Shown piece by piece: positions 1-8,512 of a stretch of 64,000 nt of DNA. The notes under the pieces are model-generated. The model did not search any database and was not told the DNA's origin. It saw only the letters and a list, made by a program, of their open reading frames with translations. Origin of the DNA: Rhodoflexus caldus (GTDB lineage: Bacteria; Bacteroidota; Bacteroidia; Cytophagales; Thermoflexibacteraceae); assembly GCF_021206925.1 (NCBI RefSeq), contig NZ_JAJPRF010000013.1:1-64000 (forward strand). The letters are read 5' to 3'. Numbering within the stretch: the stretch's first letter is position 1; each line of letters opens with the position of its first letter. A program made the position numbers and the translations under genes.

Positions 1-174
1 GTCACTTTTAAGATGCGACGTGCAACGTGTGAAAAATACTTGCCATAGTTATATAAATTTGAAAGAATCACCAAGTAAAATTAGGTAATTCACTGATAAT
101 CACCAACCAAAAGGTCTATTGATATCCTTAATCTTTACAAGGATAAAAAAAAGGAATTTGCCCCATTATTTAAA

Positions 175-627
175 ATGGCGGAGGGCTATGACTTGAGTGA
201 CCCGTTCAACAAAGTACCCATGCAGTTGTACAATGATATGTGCAATTGGTTAGAGAATGAACTGGGACAATTTAACCTTATCCGTGTCGGGCGGCAAATC
301 GGTGAAAGTGTTTATAACAGCCTGAAAGCCAACAATGTAACCAATGAAAAATCCACACCGTTGGACTACATGAAAGCCTTGGTATATGCCGCCTCTACCA
401 TGGTGCAAGACCCGCAGGGGCGCGGTTGGGAAATTGTTTCGCATGATAAAAGTAGCATCGTCATGCGTCGCACCCAAACCTTTAACAGTAAACTGCAATT
501 AGGTCTGCTTGCAGGTTTGGTTTACAAGTGTAAAAATGTTTTTGGCGTTACAGTAGATTATCAGGAAAAAGAAGCCAATGGAGCGGAGTATGATACCTAT
601 ATCATCCGTTGGACAAATATGAAGTAA
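175..627 (+). CDS. Hypothetical cytoplasmic protein, 150 aa
   Basis: I do not recognise this protein with certainty. It has no signal peptide or membrane segment. A hydrophobic middle (about residues 60-80, 'MKALVYAASTM') is followed by a G-W-x-I-V motif and a beta-rich C-terminal half ending 'YIIRWTN'. That overall pattern recalls the small V4R/heme-NO-binding-like fold proteins seen in Bacteroidota and myxobacteria, but I see no diagnostic ligand residue, so no function is claimed. The ATG is the only plausible start: the frame is open from position 100 but contains no other ATG. No Shine-Dalgarno sequence is close by. The stop is followed at once by an AT-rich hairpin, so it looks monocistronic. 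The antisense frame at 250-498 is a shadow. Confidence 0.7.
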   Translation: MAEGYDLSDPFNKVPMQLYNDMCNWLENELGQFNLIRVGRQIGESVYNSLKANNVTNEKSTPLDYMKALVYAASTMVQDPQGRGWEIVSHDKSSIVMRRTQTFNSKLQLGLLAGLVYKCKNVFGVTVDYQEKEANGAEYDTYIIRWTNMK

Positions 628-639
628 ATGAATTTTTAT

Positions 640-676
640 TTTACACCTATAAAACATGTATTTTTATAGATGTAAA
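640..676. terminator. AT-rich hairpin after the first gene
   Basis: Arms at 640-654 and 662-676 are complementary over 15 bp with one G:U-type mismatch, around a 7-nt loop. It lies 13 nt after the stop codon at 627. It is rich in A and T, so a weak terminator or 3'-end stabiliser is the most that can be inferred. Confidence 0.4.
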
Positions 677-734
677 TACTAATATCAATCACTATGCCAA
701 ATTTATTAATTTTTTTTTAAAATGTTATATAAAA

Positions 735-766
735 TTTGCTTTATACAAGAGCCTCTTCTACATTTG
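735..766 (+). promoter_or_regulatory. Bacteroidota-type promoter of the Cys-rich lipoprotein gene
   Basis: TTTG at 735-738 and TACATTTG at 759-766 are separated by 20 nt, an exact match to the TTTG/TAnnTTTG promoter used by the primary sigma factor of Bacteroidota. Predicted transcription start is near 772, about 20 nt before the ATG at 793. Confidence 0.7.
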
Positions 767-789
767 TTATAGATAATTAAATCTATAAC
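766..789. promoter_or_regulatory. 9-bp perfect inverted repeat over the transcription start
   Basis: GTTATAGAT at 766-774 and its exact complement ATCTATAAC at 781-789 flank AATTAA. The dyad starts in the last base of the -7 element and ends 3 nt before the start codon, so it could be an operator or a 5'-end mRNA hairpin. Which of these applies cannot be decided from sequence. Confidence 0.45.
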
Positions 790-792
790 ACC

Positions 793-1779
793 ATGAAAAA
801 ACGAATTATTTATTTACTTGCATGTTGTCTTGCAGTAAATGCCTGCTCTCCATTGAAAGAGGTTGAAGAGTCCTCTGTGCCTATTTCAGACCAAAATGCC
901 TCTGTATGTACATCTTGCACCGGATTGTTATTGCCCTCACAAACAAAAATTGCTAAAATGGGTGATAATACTGTACAAATAGATTTACCACAGGGTTATT
1001 TTTTTAAAGCATACACAAATGATAATACTCCTGTCTTGCTTAGCTCATCGGTTACTATTAAATGCGATTGCAGAGGCAATGGCAATGGCCACGGTTGTTC
1101 ACCTGTTTACAGACAGTTTGCCAATGGCACTATCGAGTATGCATGTGCACAGGCCGGAAGTTGTGATATGGAGATTCATGAAAAAGTTGACCAGGCAGGC
1201 TCTATGATGTTGTCTGCTGTGGCAGATTATAACCGGCGAAACGGCTATATTAAGAACAGAAATTTATCCACCGGTCGGTTGGAGGTTGGAATAGGCTCGC
1301 CGTTGGATGAGCTGGAAAGAACAGAACAGGTAGCATTTATGGATTTGATAAATGAAACCTCTCTGAAACCGTCCCCCAATGAATCTTTAATGCCTGTTGT
1401 GCCGGTTTCGTCTTTTTCGCAGTTGATAAAATCAGCACCCGTAACGGAGGCAGATTTGAATGATCCTGAAGTGGTGAATGAATTGAACCAGATTTTTACA
1501 GGGCTGAAGAGAGCTGTTCATACACGCGGAATCCCTGATAGTCAGGAGAAAGCATTAGTGCCACTGATGATAAAAAATAAAATTGCCTACTGGCAAATTC
1601 CTGCCGCTTATGTGAGAGCAGATAATGTCTTTGGCTTTACTGATATCGGCACGAATGCAAACTTTTCTTGCAGTGGCTGCAATGGCAACTGCACGCTTCA
1701 TGCAAAGAAAACGCTTGAATATGATATATACTATCGCAAGGGCAGCGGTTGCGATTGTACACTCCATGTAGAGCGATAG
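793..1779 (+). CDS. Cys-rich secreted lipoprotein, 328 aa
   Basis: The protein begins with a lipoprotein signal peptide: two lysines and an arginine, a hydrophobic stretch, then a lipobox ending 'AVNAC' with the acylated cysteine near residue 18. The mature part is unusual for its cysteine pairs: CTSC near residue 39-42, CDC and a Gly/His-rich 'GNGNGHGCS' near 92-103, and a C-terminal cluster 'CSGCNGNC' followed by 'GCDCTLHVER'. Such paired cysteines suggest metal binding or disulfide cross-linking, but no family is recognised. It has its own promoter (735-766) and ends at a very strong bidirectional terminator, so it is a single-gene unit. The antisense 1555-1767 frame and the +2 frame at 1019-1207 are shadows. 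Confidence 0.75.
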   Translation: MKKRIIYLLACCLAVNACSPLKEVEESSVPISDQNASVCTSCTGLLLPSQTKIAKMGDNTVQIDLPQGYFFKAYTNDNTPVLLSSSVTIKCDCRGNGNGHGCSPVYRQFANGTIEYACAQAGSCDMEIHEKVDQAGSMMLSAVADYNRRNGYIKNRNLSTGRLEVGIGSPLDELERTEQVAFMDLINETSLKPSPNESLMPVVPVSSFSQLIKSAPVTEADLNDPEVVNELNQIFTGLKRAVHTRGIPDSQEKALVPLMIKNKIAYWQIPAAYVRADNVFGFTDIGTNANFSCSGCNGNCTLHAKKTLEYDIYYRKGSGCDCTLHVER

Positions 1780-1790
1780 GTATTATTGTT

Positions 1791-1833
1791 AAACAGAAGC
1801 AGCGTGGTAAAATTTACCACGCTGCTTCTGTTT
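1791..1833. terminator. Strong bidirectional terminator between convergent genes
   Basis: A perfect 21-bp inverted repeat (1791-1811 with 1813-1833) is flanked by AAA on the left and TTTTT on the right. It sits between the stop of the Cys-rich lipoprotein (1779) and the minus-strand M28 peptidase gene, whose stop codon begins at the adjacent base (1834). It can serve both strands. Confidence 0.85.
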
Positions 1834-3336
1834 TTATTTACCGTACAGTTTCTTACCTGCTTCAAAGTACTTATCTCCCTCTTTCCAGAAAGGAATTTCC
1901 TTTGCATTGGCAATCAGGCGTGAGGCATAGACGTATGCAGAAAAGAATTTTTGCAGGTAGTCATAATCCAGATTGTCGGGCTGATCGCCGGGTTGGTGGT
2001 AGTATTTGTTGATAGCATCGTCAAATGCGGTAAATCCGAGGCTGAAAGTAGGGGCAGGGATGCCCATCGCTGCAAAGTTTACGTTGTCGGAACGGTCAAA
2101 CAGGTTTTGCTCAGGGGCGGGGTCATCGGTAGCTTCCAGACCAAAAGCCTTGCAGGCCTGCTCAATCATCGGTGCGGCCGAGGTGCGCTTCAACCCGATG
2201 ATAGTGGCTGCCTTTGTAGTATTGTAGCCTGCATTGTCGCTGTTGAAACAGTAAACCATTTGCTTGTGAGGAATCGGGCTGTTTTCTATAAACCACTCGC
2301 TGCCCAGCAAACCTTTTTCTTCGCCTGTAAACAGCACAAACAGCGCCGAGCGCTTGGTGGGGTGTTTGGCAATATTTTCAGCCACGGACAGAACCGTTAC
2401 CGTACCTACTGCATTATCGCGCGCACCGTTATAAATGGAGTCGCCCGCTACATCAGGTCTGCCGACACCTACGTGGTCGTAGTGAGCAGAATACACCACA
2501 TATTCATTTTTAAGTTTCGGGTCGGTGCCTTCCACATAGGCCACTACGTTCGGGCTGGAGGCGTAAACAATCTCCATGCCTGTAATGGATAATTTGGCAG
2601 TATAGGCGGCATCTGTTTTCATTTCGGCGGCTTCTTTCCAGTCGGGGTCATTCAGCCACAGGTGCGGGATGCTGCCCGGCGCGTCCTTACCTGTTCCTTT
2701 GTCTAATACCAGCTGGTCGCTGCCAAGATAATTGACCAAAAATCGCCAAGGAATCATTGGGTTGTTGTAAAGTTCAATCAGTGCTGCTGCACCTGCTTTG
2801 GCTGCGCGCTCATGCTTTTTGCGCCCGTCGGCAAACCATTGGCGCGCGTCGGTGCCTTCGCCGACACCCGCTTTTACAACTACGATTTTCCCTTTGACAT
2901 CGGTTTTGGCAAATTCTTCTTCCTTGCCGTATTCCATAAATACCATTGCTCCGTCGGCAGACATGTTGCCGCCTTCAATGGCTACCATGTGTGTGTTTTG
3001 CTCAAAATTTTTACCGTTGAAGCTGAAAGTAATTTTGGCTTTTGATTTTTTCTGGGTTTTGAATTTAACCTGCTGGAAATAGCCTCCCAACGATGGCAGC
3101 GGCTTTGCGCCATAACATTGCAACTGTGTTGCCAGATAGCGGGCAGCAATGAGTTGCTCGGGTGAGGGCGTATTGCGTCCTTTTAACTCATCGGAAGCCA
3201 AAAAGCCGATGTGTGCTTCAATTTTTGCACGGCTGATGGTTTGGGTTGCCAGCGTTTGGTCGTTCTGAGCGTAGGCAGTAGTGCCTGCCAACAAAGCCCA
3301 CGCAACCAACGCCATGCGATAATACTTTTTAGACAT
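1834..3336 (-). CDS. Secreted M28 family zinc metallopeptidase, 500 aa
   Basis: An exported aminopeptidase-like enzyme. The ATG at 3336 gives a clean Sec signal peptide (hydrophobic core, 'AYA' cleavage region about residue 23). Upstream codons in the same frame do not look like a signal sequence. A PA-type inserted region occupies the first half (about residues 100-250). The catalytic M28 domain shows the metal ligands in order: HYDHVG near residue 285 (His, Asp), 'ARDNAVG' near 305 (bridging Asp), 'TGEEKGLLGS' near 340 (catalytic Glu pair), a 'DNAGYN' Asp, and 'YYHQPGDQPD' near 447 (last His). All ligands are present, so it should be active. It likely degrades peptides in the periplasm or outside. 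It follows the S8 protease gene on the same strand but a terminator lies between them. Confidence 0.9.
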   Translation of the reverse strand: MSKKYYRMALVAWALLAGTTAYAQNDQTLATQTISRAKIEAHIGFLASDELKGRNTPSPEQLIAARYLATQLQCYGAKPLPSLGGYFQQVKFKTQKKSKAKITFSFNGKNFEQNTHMVAIEGGNMSADGAMVFMEYGKEEEFAKTDVKGKIVVVKAGVGEGTDARQWFADGRKKHERAAKAGAAALIELYNNPMIPWRFLVNYLGSDQLVLDKGTGKDAPGSIPHLWLNDPDWKEAAEMKTDAAYTAKLSITGMEIVYASSPNVVAYVEGTDPKLKNEYVVYSAHYDHVGVGRPDVAGDSIYNGARDNAVGTVTVLSVAENIAKHPTKRSALFVLFTGEEKGLLGSEWFIENSPIPHKQMVYCFNSDNAGYNTTKAATIIGLKRTSAAPMIEQACKAFGLEATDDPAPEQNLFDRSDNVNFAAMGIPAPTFSLGFTAFDDAINKYYHQPGDQPDNLDYDYLQKFFSAYVYASRLIANAKEIPFWKEGDKYFEAGKKLYGK

Positions 3337-3398
3337 GATAATGAAGTTTTTAATACGCAGGCAATTTAAGGAAAAACGATGGTTGCCGATAAGGCCAC

Positions 3399-3432
3399 AA
3401 AAAATAAGTGCCACACCAAAGGCGTGGCACTT
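3399..3432 (-). terminator. Terminator of the S8 protease gene
   Basis: AAGTGCCAC (3406-3414) and GTGGCACTT (3424-3432) form a 9-bp stem. Read on the minus strand it is followed by a T-rich tract (complement of the A-run at 3399-3404). It lies 29 nt after the S8 protease stop. Confidence 0.75.
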
Positions 3433-3460
3433 GAATTTCTAAATTACTTAACAGCAAATA

Positions 3461-4855
3461 TCAGAATCCGCTTACGTTCAGCCTGCCGCCTGTTACGCAT
3501 CGGCCGCTCAGCGACGGTGTTGGAATAGCGCTGTTCATAATCGCATTTTTGATTTGCGCCGCAGTAGCGCTTGGGTTGATAGACTTGTACAGCGCAACGG
3601 CACCTGTTACGTGCGGAGTAGCCATTGAAGTACCGTTATAGCTGGCATAGCCTGAAACTACGCGGCCGCCTTGTCTTACAGGCACCGTTGACCATACGCC
3701 TGAACCCGGAGCACCGATATCAACAGAAGTAGCGCCAAATTGCGAGAAACTGGACAGCGCGCCTGTGCTGGTGATAGAAGCTACGGCAATAATGTTGCTG
3801 TTTGGATAGCTAGCAGGATAGCTTGGCGTAGCGTCATTATTAGTACCGTTGTTGCCTGCTGCTGCTACAAACAGAATACCTGCCTGATTCGCGCGCTCGA
3901 TAGCGTCTTGCAGCGCCTGAGAAAAGCCGCCGCCGCCCCATGAGTTGTTGGTAGCCACAATGTTCAGCCCCTGACGGGTTTTCAAATCGGTGAAGTAATC
4001 AATGGCTTTAATGGCGTTTGCAGTAGTGCCGCCTGTTGAACCAAGAAATTTAGCACCCAGCAATTTTACGTTCCATACCACACCGGCAACGCCTCTGCCG
4101 TTGTTGCCAACCGCACCGATAGTACCTGCACAATGCGTTCCGTGGTCGTCGTTTACACCGTCAAAAACAGAGTTGTCGTTACCTGCAAAGTCCCAGCCGT
4201 AAACGTCGTCCACATATCCGTTACCATCATCATCTCGGCCGTTGCCTGCAATTTCGCCGGGGTTTACGCCCGTGTTAGCTGCCAAGTCCTCATGATTAAA
4301 CATGTAGCCTTCATCAATTACACCTATATAAACAGTGTTTGAACCGCGTTTGCCGGCAGCCCATGCAATAGCAGCACCACAGCCAAATTGGTTAGCAGGT
4401 GAAGAGGTAGCACTGTACATACCCCACAAAGAACCGTTGGTAAAGTAGGTATCGTTAGAACTGTTGTGGCGATACACGTAGTTAGGCTCGATGTATTCTA
4501 TTTCGCCGAAACCGCGAGCTTTTGCAAGCGCTTCTTGTGCCTGAATGGGCAAATTGACTAACATGATACCTGCACGGTCGCCTGCACGCTCCATCGCACG
4601 TGTCATCAGTTTTTCTTTCATTTTACCGCCCATTTTGTCGAGGATTTCATCCTTTTTGGCATCGCTGGTGCCGGCTTTGAATTTTACGATGTACTCGTTT
4701 ACCACCACTTCGTAACCATCTTCGGTTCTGCCCACATTAAGAGCCTGCTCCGATGAATTGCTGTTTTCCGTAGGGTTGATGTCATTTGTTTGGCAAGCGG
4801 TGATTGCACCAATAAGAGCAAAAAAGTAAAGGGAATTGAGAAATAATTTTTTCAT
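3461..4855 (-). CDS. Subtilisin-like (S8) serine protease lipoprotein, 464 aa
   Basis: The start at 4855 gives a lipoprotein signal with lipobox 'IGAITAC'; the longer reading frame adds 16 residues that do not improve it. Residues about 45-110 resemble the I9 propeptide ('EYIVKFKAGTS'). The peptidase domain carries the triad: Asp in 'VIDEGYMFNHEDL' near residue 180, His in 'DDHGTHCAGTIG' near 239, oxyanion Asn in 'AAGNNG' near 331 and Ser in 'NGTSMATPHVTG' near 408. A calcium-loop-like 'GNGRDDDGNGYVDDVYGWDF' is present between Asp and His. It is therefore a cell-surface or periplasmic protease expected to be active. There is no T9SS sorting domain at the C-terminus. A 272-nt AT-rich region precedes it with no clear promoter. 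Confidence 0.92.
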   Translation of the reverse strand: MKKLFLNSLYFFALIGAITACQTNDINPTENSNSSEQALNVGRTEDGYEVVVNEYIVKFKAGTSDAKKDEILDKMGGKMKEKLMTRAMERAGDRAGIMLVNLPIQAQEALAKARGFGEIEYIEPNYVYRHNSSNDTYFTNGSLWGMYSATSSPANQFGCGAAIAWAAGKRGSNTVYIGVIDEGYMFNHEDLAANTGVNPGEIAGNGRDDDGNGYVDDVYGWDFAGNDNSVFDGVNDDHGTHCAGTIGAVGNNGRGVAGVVWNVKLLGAKFLGSTGGTTANAIKAIDYFTDLKTRQGLNIVATNNSWGGGGFSQALQDAIERANQAGILFVAAAGNNGTNNDATPSYPASYPNSNIIAVASITSTGALSSFSQFGATSVDIGAPGSGVWSTVPVRQGGRVVSGYASYNGTSMATPHVTGAVALYKSINPSATAAQIKNAIMNSAIPTPSLSGRCVTGGRLNVSGF

Positions 4856-5126
4856 CTTACGTGAGTATGAAAAAGTTGATAAAATGAACTTATTGGGACG
4901 CAATTAATAGAATTTCAAGATTGCCTCAAAGTATATAAAAAATTTTTTTTGAGAATCGCACAATAAAGCACTTGGGCAGACGTTAAAAACAAAACGATAC
5001 GTTTGGTCTGCAATAAATCTTCTTTTTTCAAAATAACCTTACGTTTTATAAAAAATTCGCTTTAAAACAAAATAACCATCTACTTGATAGCAGATGGTTA
5101 TCTATAAGTGTTGCAACAAGTATTTT
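4856..5126. other. AT-rich intergenic region
   Basis: About 270 nt between the S8 protease start and the end of the TlpA-like gene. Apart from the hairpin at 5064-5101 it shows only A/T-rich runs. No open frame or RNA gene is supported. Confidence 0.6.
5064..5101 (-). terminator. Terminator of the TlpA-like gene
   Basis: ATAACCATCT (5072-5081) pairs perfectly with AGATGGTTAT (5092-5101). On the minus strand a T-rich run follows. It lies 26 nt past the stop of the 5127-7013 gene. Confidence 0.75.
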
Positions 5127-7013
5127 TTACATCTCCGCCAACAAATCAATCATCACCTGCATTTCCTGTGCGGTCAGGTCGGTGGAGCCGTTGTAGCCTA
5201 TGCTTTTGAAGCGGATGCGACCTTGTTTGTCTATTACAAACTTAGTCGGGATGCCGCTTACCTTATAAGAGCCGATAACGCTGTTGTCTTCGTCCATGGG
5301 TACGTTGAAGTCATATTCCTTTTTGGCGATGAAGTCGCCTGCCTGCTTTTTCTTGTCTTCCACGCGCTCCCAACTGTTGATGAATAGGAACTGGACATCA
5401 CTGCGGCCTTTGAAGCTGTCTTGCGCTTTTTTCATACCGGGAAAAGAGGCGATGCAAGGGCCACACCAGGTTGCCCAGAAGTCAATCACCACCACTTTGC
5501 CGCGCAATCCTTCCAGCGATACGGTTTCGCCGGCCAGGTTGGTCAGCGTGAAGCCCGGGGCAGGTTCGTCAATCATTTTAGCGGCAATCTCTGCAACCAT
5601 GTTTTTCTTTGCCTCTGCCTCTATCCCTTTCAGATACTCCTCCCAGCCTGTTTCGCTGCCTTTGGTTCTGATGTAGGCAATTTTCAAAGATTCTTTGACA
5701 ACTTCTCTGCTTTTGTTTTTGCGCACCATATCGGCAATGGTTTCCAAGGCTTTGGCGGGGTCGCCTGCTTTGGCTAAGGCTTGTGCATGGTTTTCGGAGA
5801 GCACACTGCCCATCATTCTTTCAACAGGAGCAAAAGATAAAGCGGCTTCCAGCAGCGGCAGAGCCTCGGCAGCTTTGCCCTGTTGCAAGAGTGCGCCGCC
5901 GGCAACGCCCTTGGCATACAAGCCCCACAGCATGGCATTACCGTCGGGTTTGCCGCCCGACGCTATGTTGCTGAGATTTGCCTGAAAAAGGTCTATTACG
6001 CTTTGCGTCAGCGACAGCGCCAAGTCGTATTGTGCGTTTTTGGGTTGCGACAATGCAGAAGCGGCATTGACATATACGGACAAGGTTTGCCCTTCCAACG
6101 GCAGCGAGCGTACAAACTGCACGCCTTCCTGCCATTGCGAATTGTTGAAGTATTCCTGCGCAATCATGGTTGCCATGTTGGAATACTTTTCATCCATGCC
6201 GATTTTATTGCGGTAATTGCTAAAGATGGCGCGTTTTTTATCTATTTCGGCAGCCTGACGGAACTCGGTAAACATATTTTCTCTAACGGTTTGTCCGGTA
6301 GGAAAGCGCTGCAACACCTCGGCATCCAATCGGTCGGCCTCTTCTTTTTTGCCCAACATACGGGCTATTTGTGCAGCCATCGTAACCTCGCGCTCGGTGT
6401 TAAAGTTTGCAGACTGCCGTATCAATGCCTCAAAGGTTGCCATGTGTTTTTCTGCCTCCTCTTTTTTGTTGCCTTTCAACAGATTGCTCATTACATGCAA
6501 TACATAAGGGCTTTTGTTGGCAGGAAACTGCTGCATTTCGCGCTCAAACAGTTGATTGGCAAAGGCGTTGTTCCTTTCGCGAAGCAAGCCGACAGCGGTC
6601 GTTTCATAGAAAACGCCCATTGAGCCTTGTGCATGAGGCAAGAAAGCACCGTTTTTGTCCGTAAGAAGTGTATAATAACCCTTGCCGTCGTTGGTGTCGG
6701 CATTTTCGCCGGCTCTGATGTCCCAAAAAATGCCCACAGTATTAGCAGGGGGTGTAAATGTACCTTGCCAAATGCCGTTGTTTTCTGTCAATTTTACATT
6801 GATGCGCTCATTGGATTCGTCGGCAGTAATCGCATAAGCAACTATAAACAATTGCGAAGCCGATTTGAGCGGGCCGTTGGCGGCTGTGTAAGTAATGCTG
6901 ACAGGTTCGCCCTGTTTGGGCTGTGCAGGCTGAATTTTCAGGCGTTCATACTGCGCCTGTGCCGCCGATATCAGCAGCAACAATGCCCACAGAGAAGAGA
7001 GTAGTTTTTTCAT
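5127..7013 (-). CDS. TlpA-like thioredoxin-domain protein with long N-terminal region, 628 aa
   Basis: A periplasmic thiol-disulfide protein. It has a Sec signal peptide ('AQAQ' near residue 21), an Ig-like N-terminal beta domain, a long alpha-helical middle with TPR-like character (about residues 130-470), and a C-terminal AhpC/TSA-TlpA domain from about residue 480. The redox motif is 'WATWCGPC' near residue 514, and the cis-proline loop is 'VSGIPTKF'. Proteins of this shape are common in Bacteroidota and act as periplasmic reductases, for example of exported or cytochrome-associated cysteines. The specific partner is unknown. It is divergent from the lipoprotein gene at 7153, with a 139-nt shared upstream region. 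Confidence 0.88.
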   Translation of the reverse strand: MKKLLSSLWALLLLISAAQAQYERLKIQPAQPKQGEPVSITYTAANGPLKSASQLFIVAYAITADESNERINVKLTENNGIWQGTFTPPANTVGIFWDIRAGENADTNDGKGYYTLLTDKNGAFLPHAQGSMGVFYETTAVGLLRERNNAFANQLFEREMQQFPANKSPYVLHVMSNLLKGNKKEEAEKHMATFEALIRQSANFNTEREVTMAAQIARMLGKKEEADRLDAEVLQRFPTGQTVRENMFTEFRQAAEIDKKRAIFSNYRNKIGMDEKYSNMATMIAQEYFNNSQWQEGVQFVRSLPLEGQTLSVYVNAASALSQPKNAQYDLALSLTQSVIDLFQANLSNIASGGKPDGNAMLWGLYAKGVAGGALLQQGKAAEALPLLEAALSFAPVERMMGSVLSENHAQALAKAGDPAKALETIADMVRKNKSREVVKESLKIAYIRTKGSETGWEEYLKGIEAEAKKNMVAEIAAKMIDEPAPGFTLTNLAGETVSLEGLRGKVVVIDFWATWCGPCIASFPGMKKAQDSFKGRSDVQFLFINSWERVEDKKKQAGDFIAKKEYDFNVPMDEDNSVIGSYKVSGIPTKFVIDKQGRIRFKSIGYNGSTDLTAQEMQVMIDLLAEM

Positions 7014-7093
7014 GTGATGTAAGTTTGTGTTTTGAATGAACCGAATATACTAAGGTACGGGTTTGTCAAGAATTTTGTTCATTCAAGCGTTTT

Positions 7094-7126
7094 TTTGATA
7101 AAGACAGGGCTTATGACCTACCTTTG
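7094..7126 (+). promoter_or_regulatory. Bacteroidota-type promoter, perfect match
   Basis: TTTG at 7094-7097 and TACCTTTG at 7119-7126 with a 21-nt spacer. Predicted start near 7132, which places the ATG at 7153 (and not the in-frame TTG at 7132) as the translation start of the next gene. Confidence 0.7.
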
Positions 7127-7152
7127 CAGAGTTGATTTGCCTGAAAAATTCC

Positions 7153-7656
7153 ATGAAAAAATTAATTCCCTTAGTTGCCTTGTGGCTGATGTTAGGAGGC
7201 TGTAACTTGCCCTCAGCCGTTGTTACACCGCCACCCAAGGGCATTACCCGCTTTCAATTGAACATCAGCTATGCGGAAATAGCCGAACGCACCGAAAAAA
7301 ACGAACGCTGGGACGTGGGTGTAACCGAAGAACAAATGGCTCCCGATGCTTATTATATCGTTAGCATTGCCGGGCGGCAAGTCTATAAATCGGCCACTTC
7401 CGACAATAAATATATTACCCAATGGTTAGAAAAATCGGACGTGATAGACATGAAACCGGCCGAAAAAATCACCATCAGCTTCTATGACTATGACTACTCC
7501 ATTGCCCGTACAGGCATGTTGAGCAATCAGGATGATTTCATCGGAGCAATTGAATTAAGCATTGATGAGCTGATTCAGGGTGCCAAGTCGGGGAAGGAAT
7601 TCAGCGGCGGCCAAATAAAAAAATGCCGCATCAGTTTGCACAGCCTGTACCGATAA
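7153..7656 (+). CDS. C2-like lipoprotein, 167 aa
   Basis: Lipoprotein signal peptide with lipobox 'MLGGC' (acylated Cys about residue 17). The mature part is a single beta-rich domain. Its end carries 'ISFYDYDYS' and 'DDFIGAIELSIDEL', a pattern seen in C2 domains, where Asp residues of the loops bind calcium and 'D-x-I-G' begins a strand. C2 assignment is inference from this pattern only. It lies behind a near-perfect promoter and is monocistronic. Role unknown, presumably at the inner face of the outer membrane. Confidence 0.7.
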   Translation: MKKLIPLVALWLMLGGCNLPSAVVTPPPKGITRFQLNISYAEIAERTEKNERWDVGVTEEQMAPDAYYIVSIAGRQVYKSATSDNKYITQWLEKSDVIDMKPAEKITISFYDYDYSIARTGMLSNQDDFIGAIELSIDELIQGAKSGKEFSGGQIKKCRISLHSLYR

Positions 7657-7756
7657 AGGATGTTTGGGAATTCGGATTTTATGCAGAATCACAAGTGATT
7701 TGCAAAAATAATAATTGTGTCATTCGCAGAATCTGTTGATAAACTACTGCAAGCAG

Positions 7757-8401
7757 TTATTTTAAAACCTCTTTTTGTAAATCAAAAAATAGGTTGCGCT
7801 CCTGTGGCTTGAATTTTTTAAAAGGAAATAAGACTTCTTTGGTTAAAAAAATATCTGATACTTTTTCCAATGGCAGAATATACAAGTCCTCCGGATTGTC
7901 TGCTGTACCGCCTACGCCAAGCGCCACAAACACCGGTATGCGCGTTTCCATGGCAAATTTTTTATACCCATTGAACTGATGGATTTTGCACCACTCAATG
8001 CCGTTTTTATAGTAACCGCTGCGGTATTTACACTCTACGGCAAATACTTTAACGGTATTGTTCAATTTAAATTGCAATTTTAGGTCGAGGTGGAATATAT
8101 TTTTTGCATACACACCGGCGGTATATTTATCGCTCGACCACTCTAACAATGTGAAGTATTTTTTATCAAACTTGCGGACGATATACTTTTCAAAGTCATC
8201 GCCTTTTTGTTTTTCTCTGTCTATGATTTGGGTTTCGGCAGGAGTGCCCGCAAGTGCTGCCTGAATCTGCGCCGCATAGTCGTTATAATTCAAACCTAAT
8301 TCGGCTGCTTTTTTCTGCAACATTTTTTGTTCGTCGGGGGACAACTGACCGTCGGCAGTGGCCAGCGCAATGAGGTTTTCAAATATTGATTCCTTGTTCA
8401 A
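7757..8401 (-). CDS. TerB-like N-terminus fused to a restriction-endonuclease-fold domain, about 214 aa
   Basis: Residues about 1-50 ('LIALATADGQLSPDEQKML') look like the helical TerB/DUF-type start. The rest has the layout of a PD-(D/E)xK nuclease fold: 'KGDDFEKYIV' helix, an 'HLDLKLQF' strand with Asp, then 'VFAVECKYRSG', in which E-x-K is the typical catalytic pair. It may cut or bind nucleic acid. No target or defence partner is adjacent, so a role is not claimed. No ATG exists at the front. TTG at 8401 gives the best N-terminus (L-N-K-E-S); the frame is open up to a TTG at 8434, adding 11 hydrophobic residues. The flanks are ordinary genes. Confidence 0.65.
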   Translation of the reverse strand: MNKESIFENLIALATADGQLSPDEQKMLQKKAAELGLNYNDYAAQIQAALAGTPAETQIIDREKQKGDDFEKYIVRKFDKKYFTLLEWSSDKYTAGVYAKNIFHLDLKLQFKLNNTVKVFAVECKYRSGYYKNGIEWCKIHQFNGYKKFAMETRIPVFVALGVGGTADNPEDLYILPLEKVSDIFLTKEVLFPFKKFKPQERNLFFDLQKEVLK

Positions 8402-8485
8402 CTTAATTATGAAAACAATCCTTACCAAAAACAACCATAAAACAAGGCTGTATTTGCATAAAAAGCAAATGCGCCGTTAATGCCT

Positions 8486-8493
8486 TAGCTTTG
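8486..8493 (+). promoter_or_regulatory. -7 element upstream of hldE
   Basis: TAGCTTTG matches TAnnTTTG, 19 nt before the ATG at 8513. No TTTG lies at the right distance upstream, so this is a partial match. Confidence 0.4.
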
Positions 8494-8512
8494 CGCCGCA
8501 AACAAGGCATCC

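Noticed and set aside
1951-2592. 213-codon plus-strand ORF opposite the M28 peptidase
   Set aside because: All metal ligands of the peptidase lie in the minus-strand frame; the plus-strand frame is a shadow.
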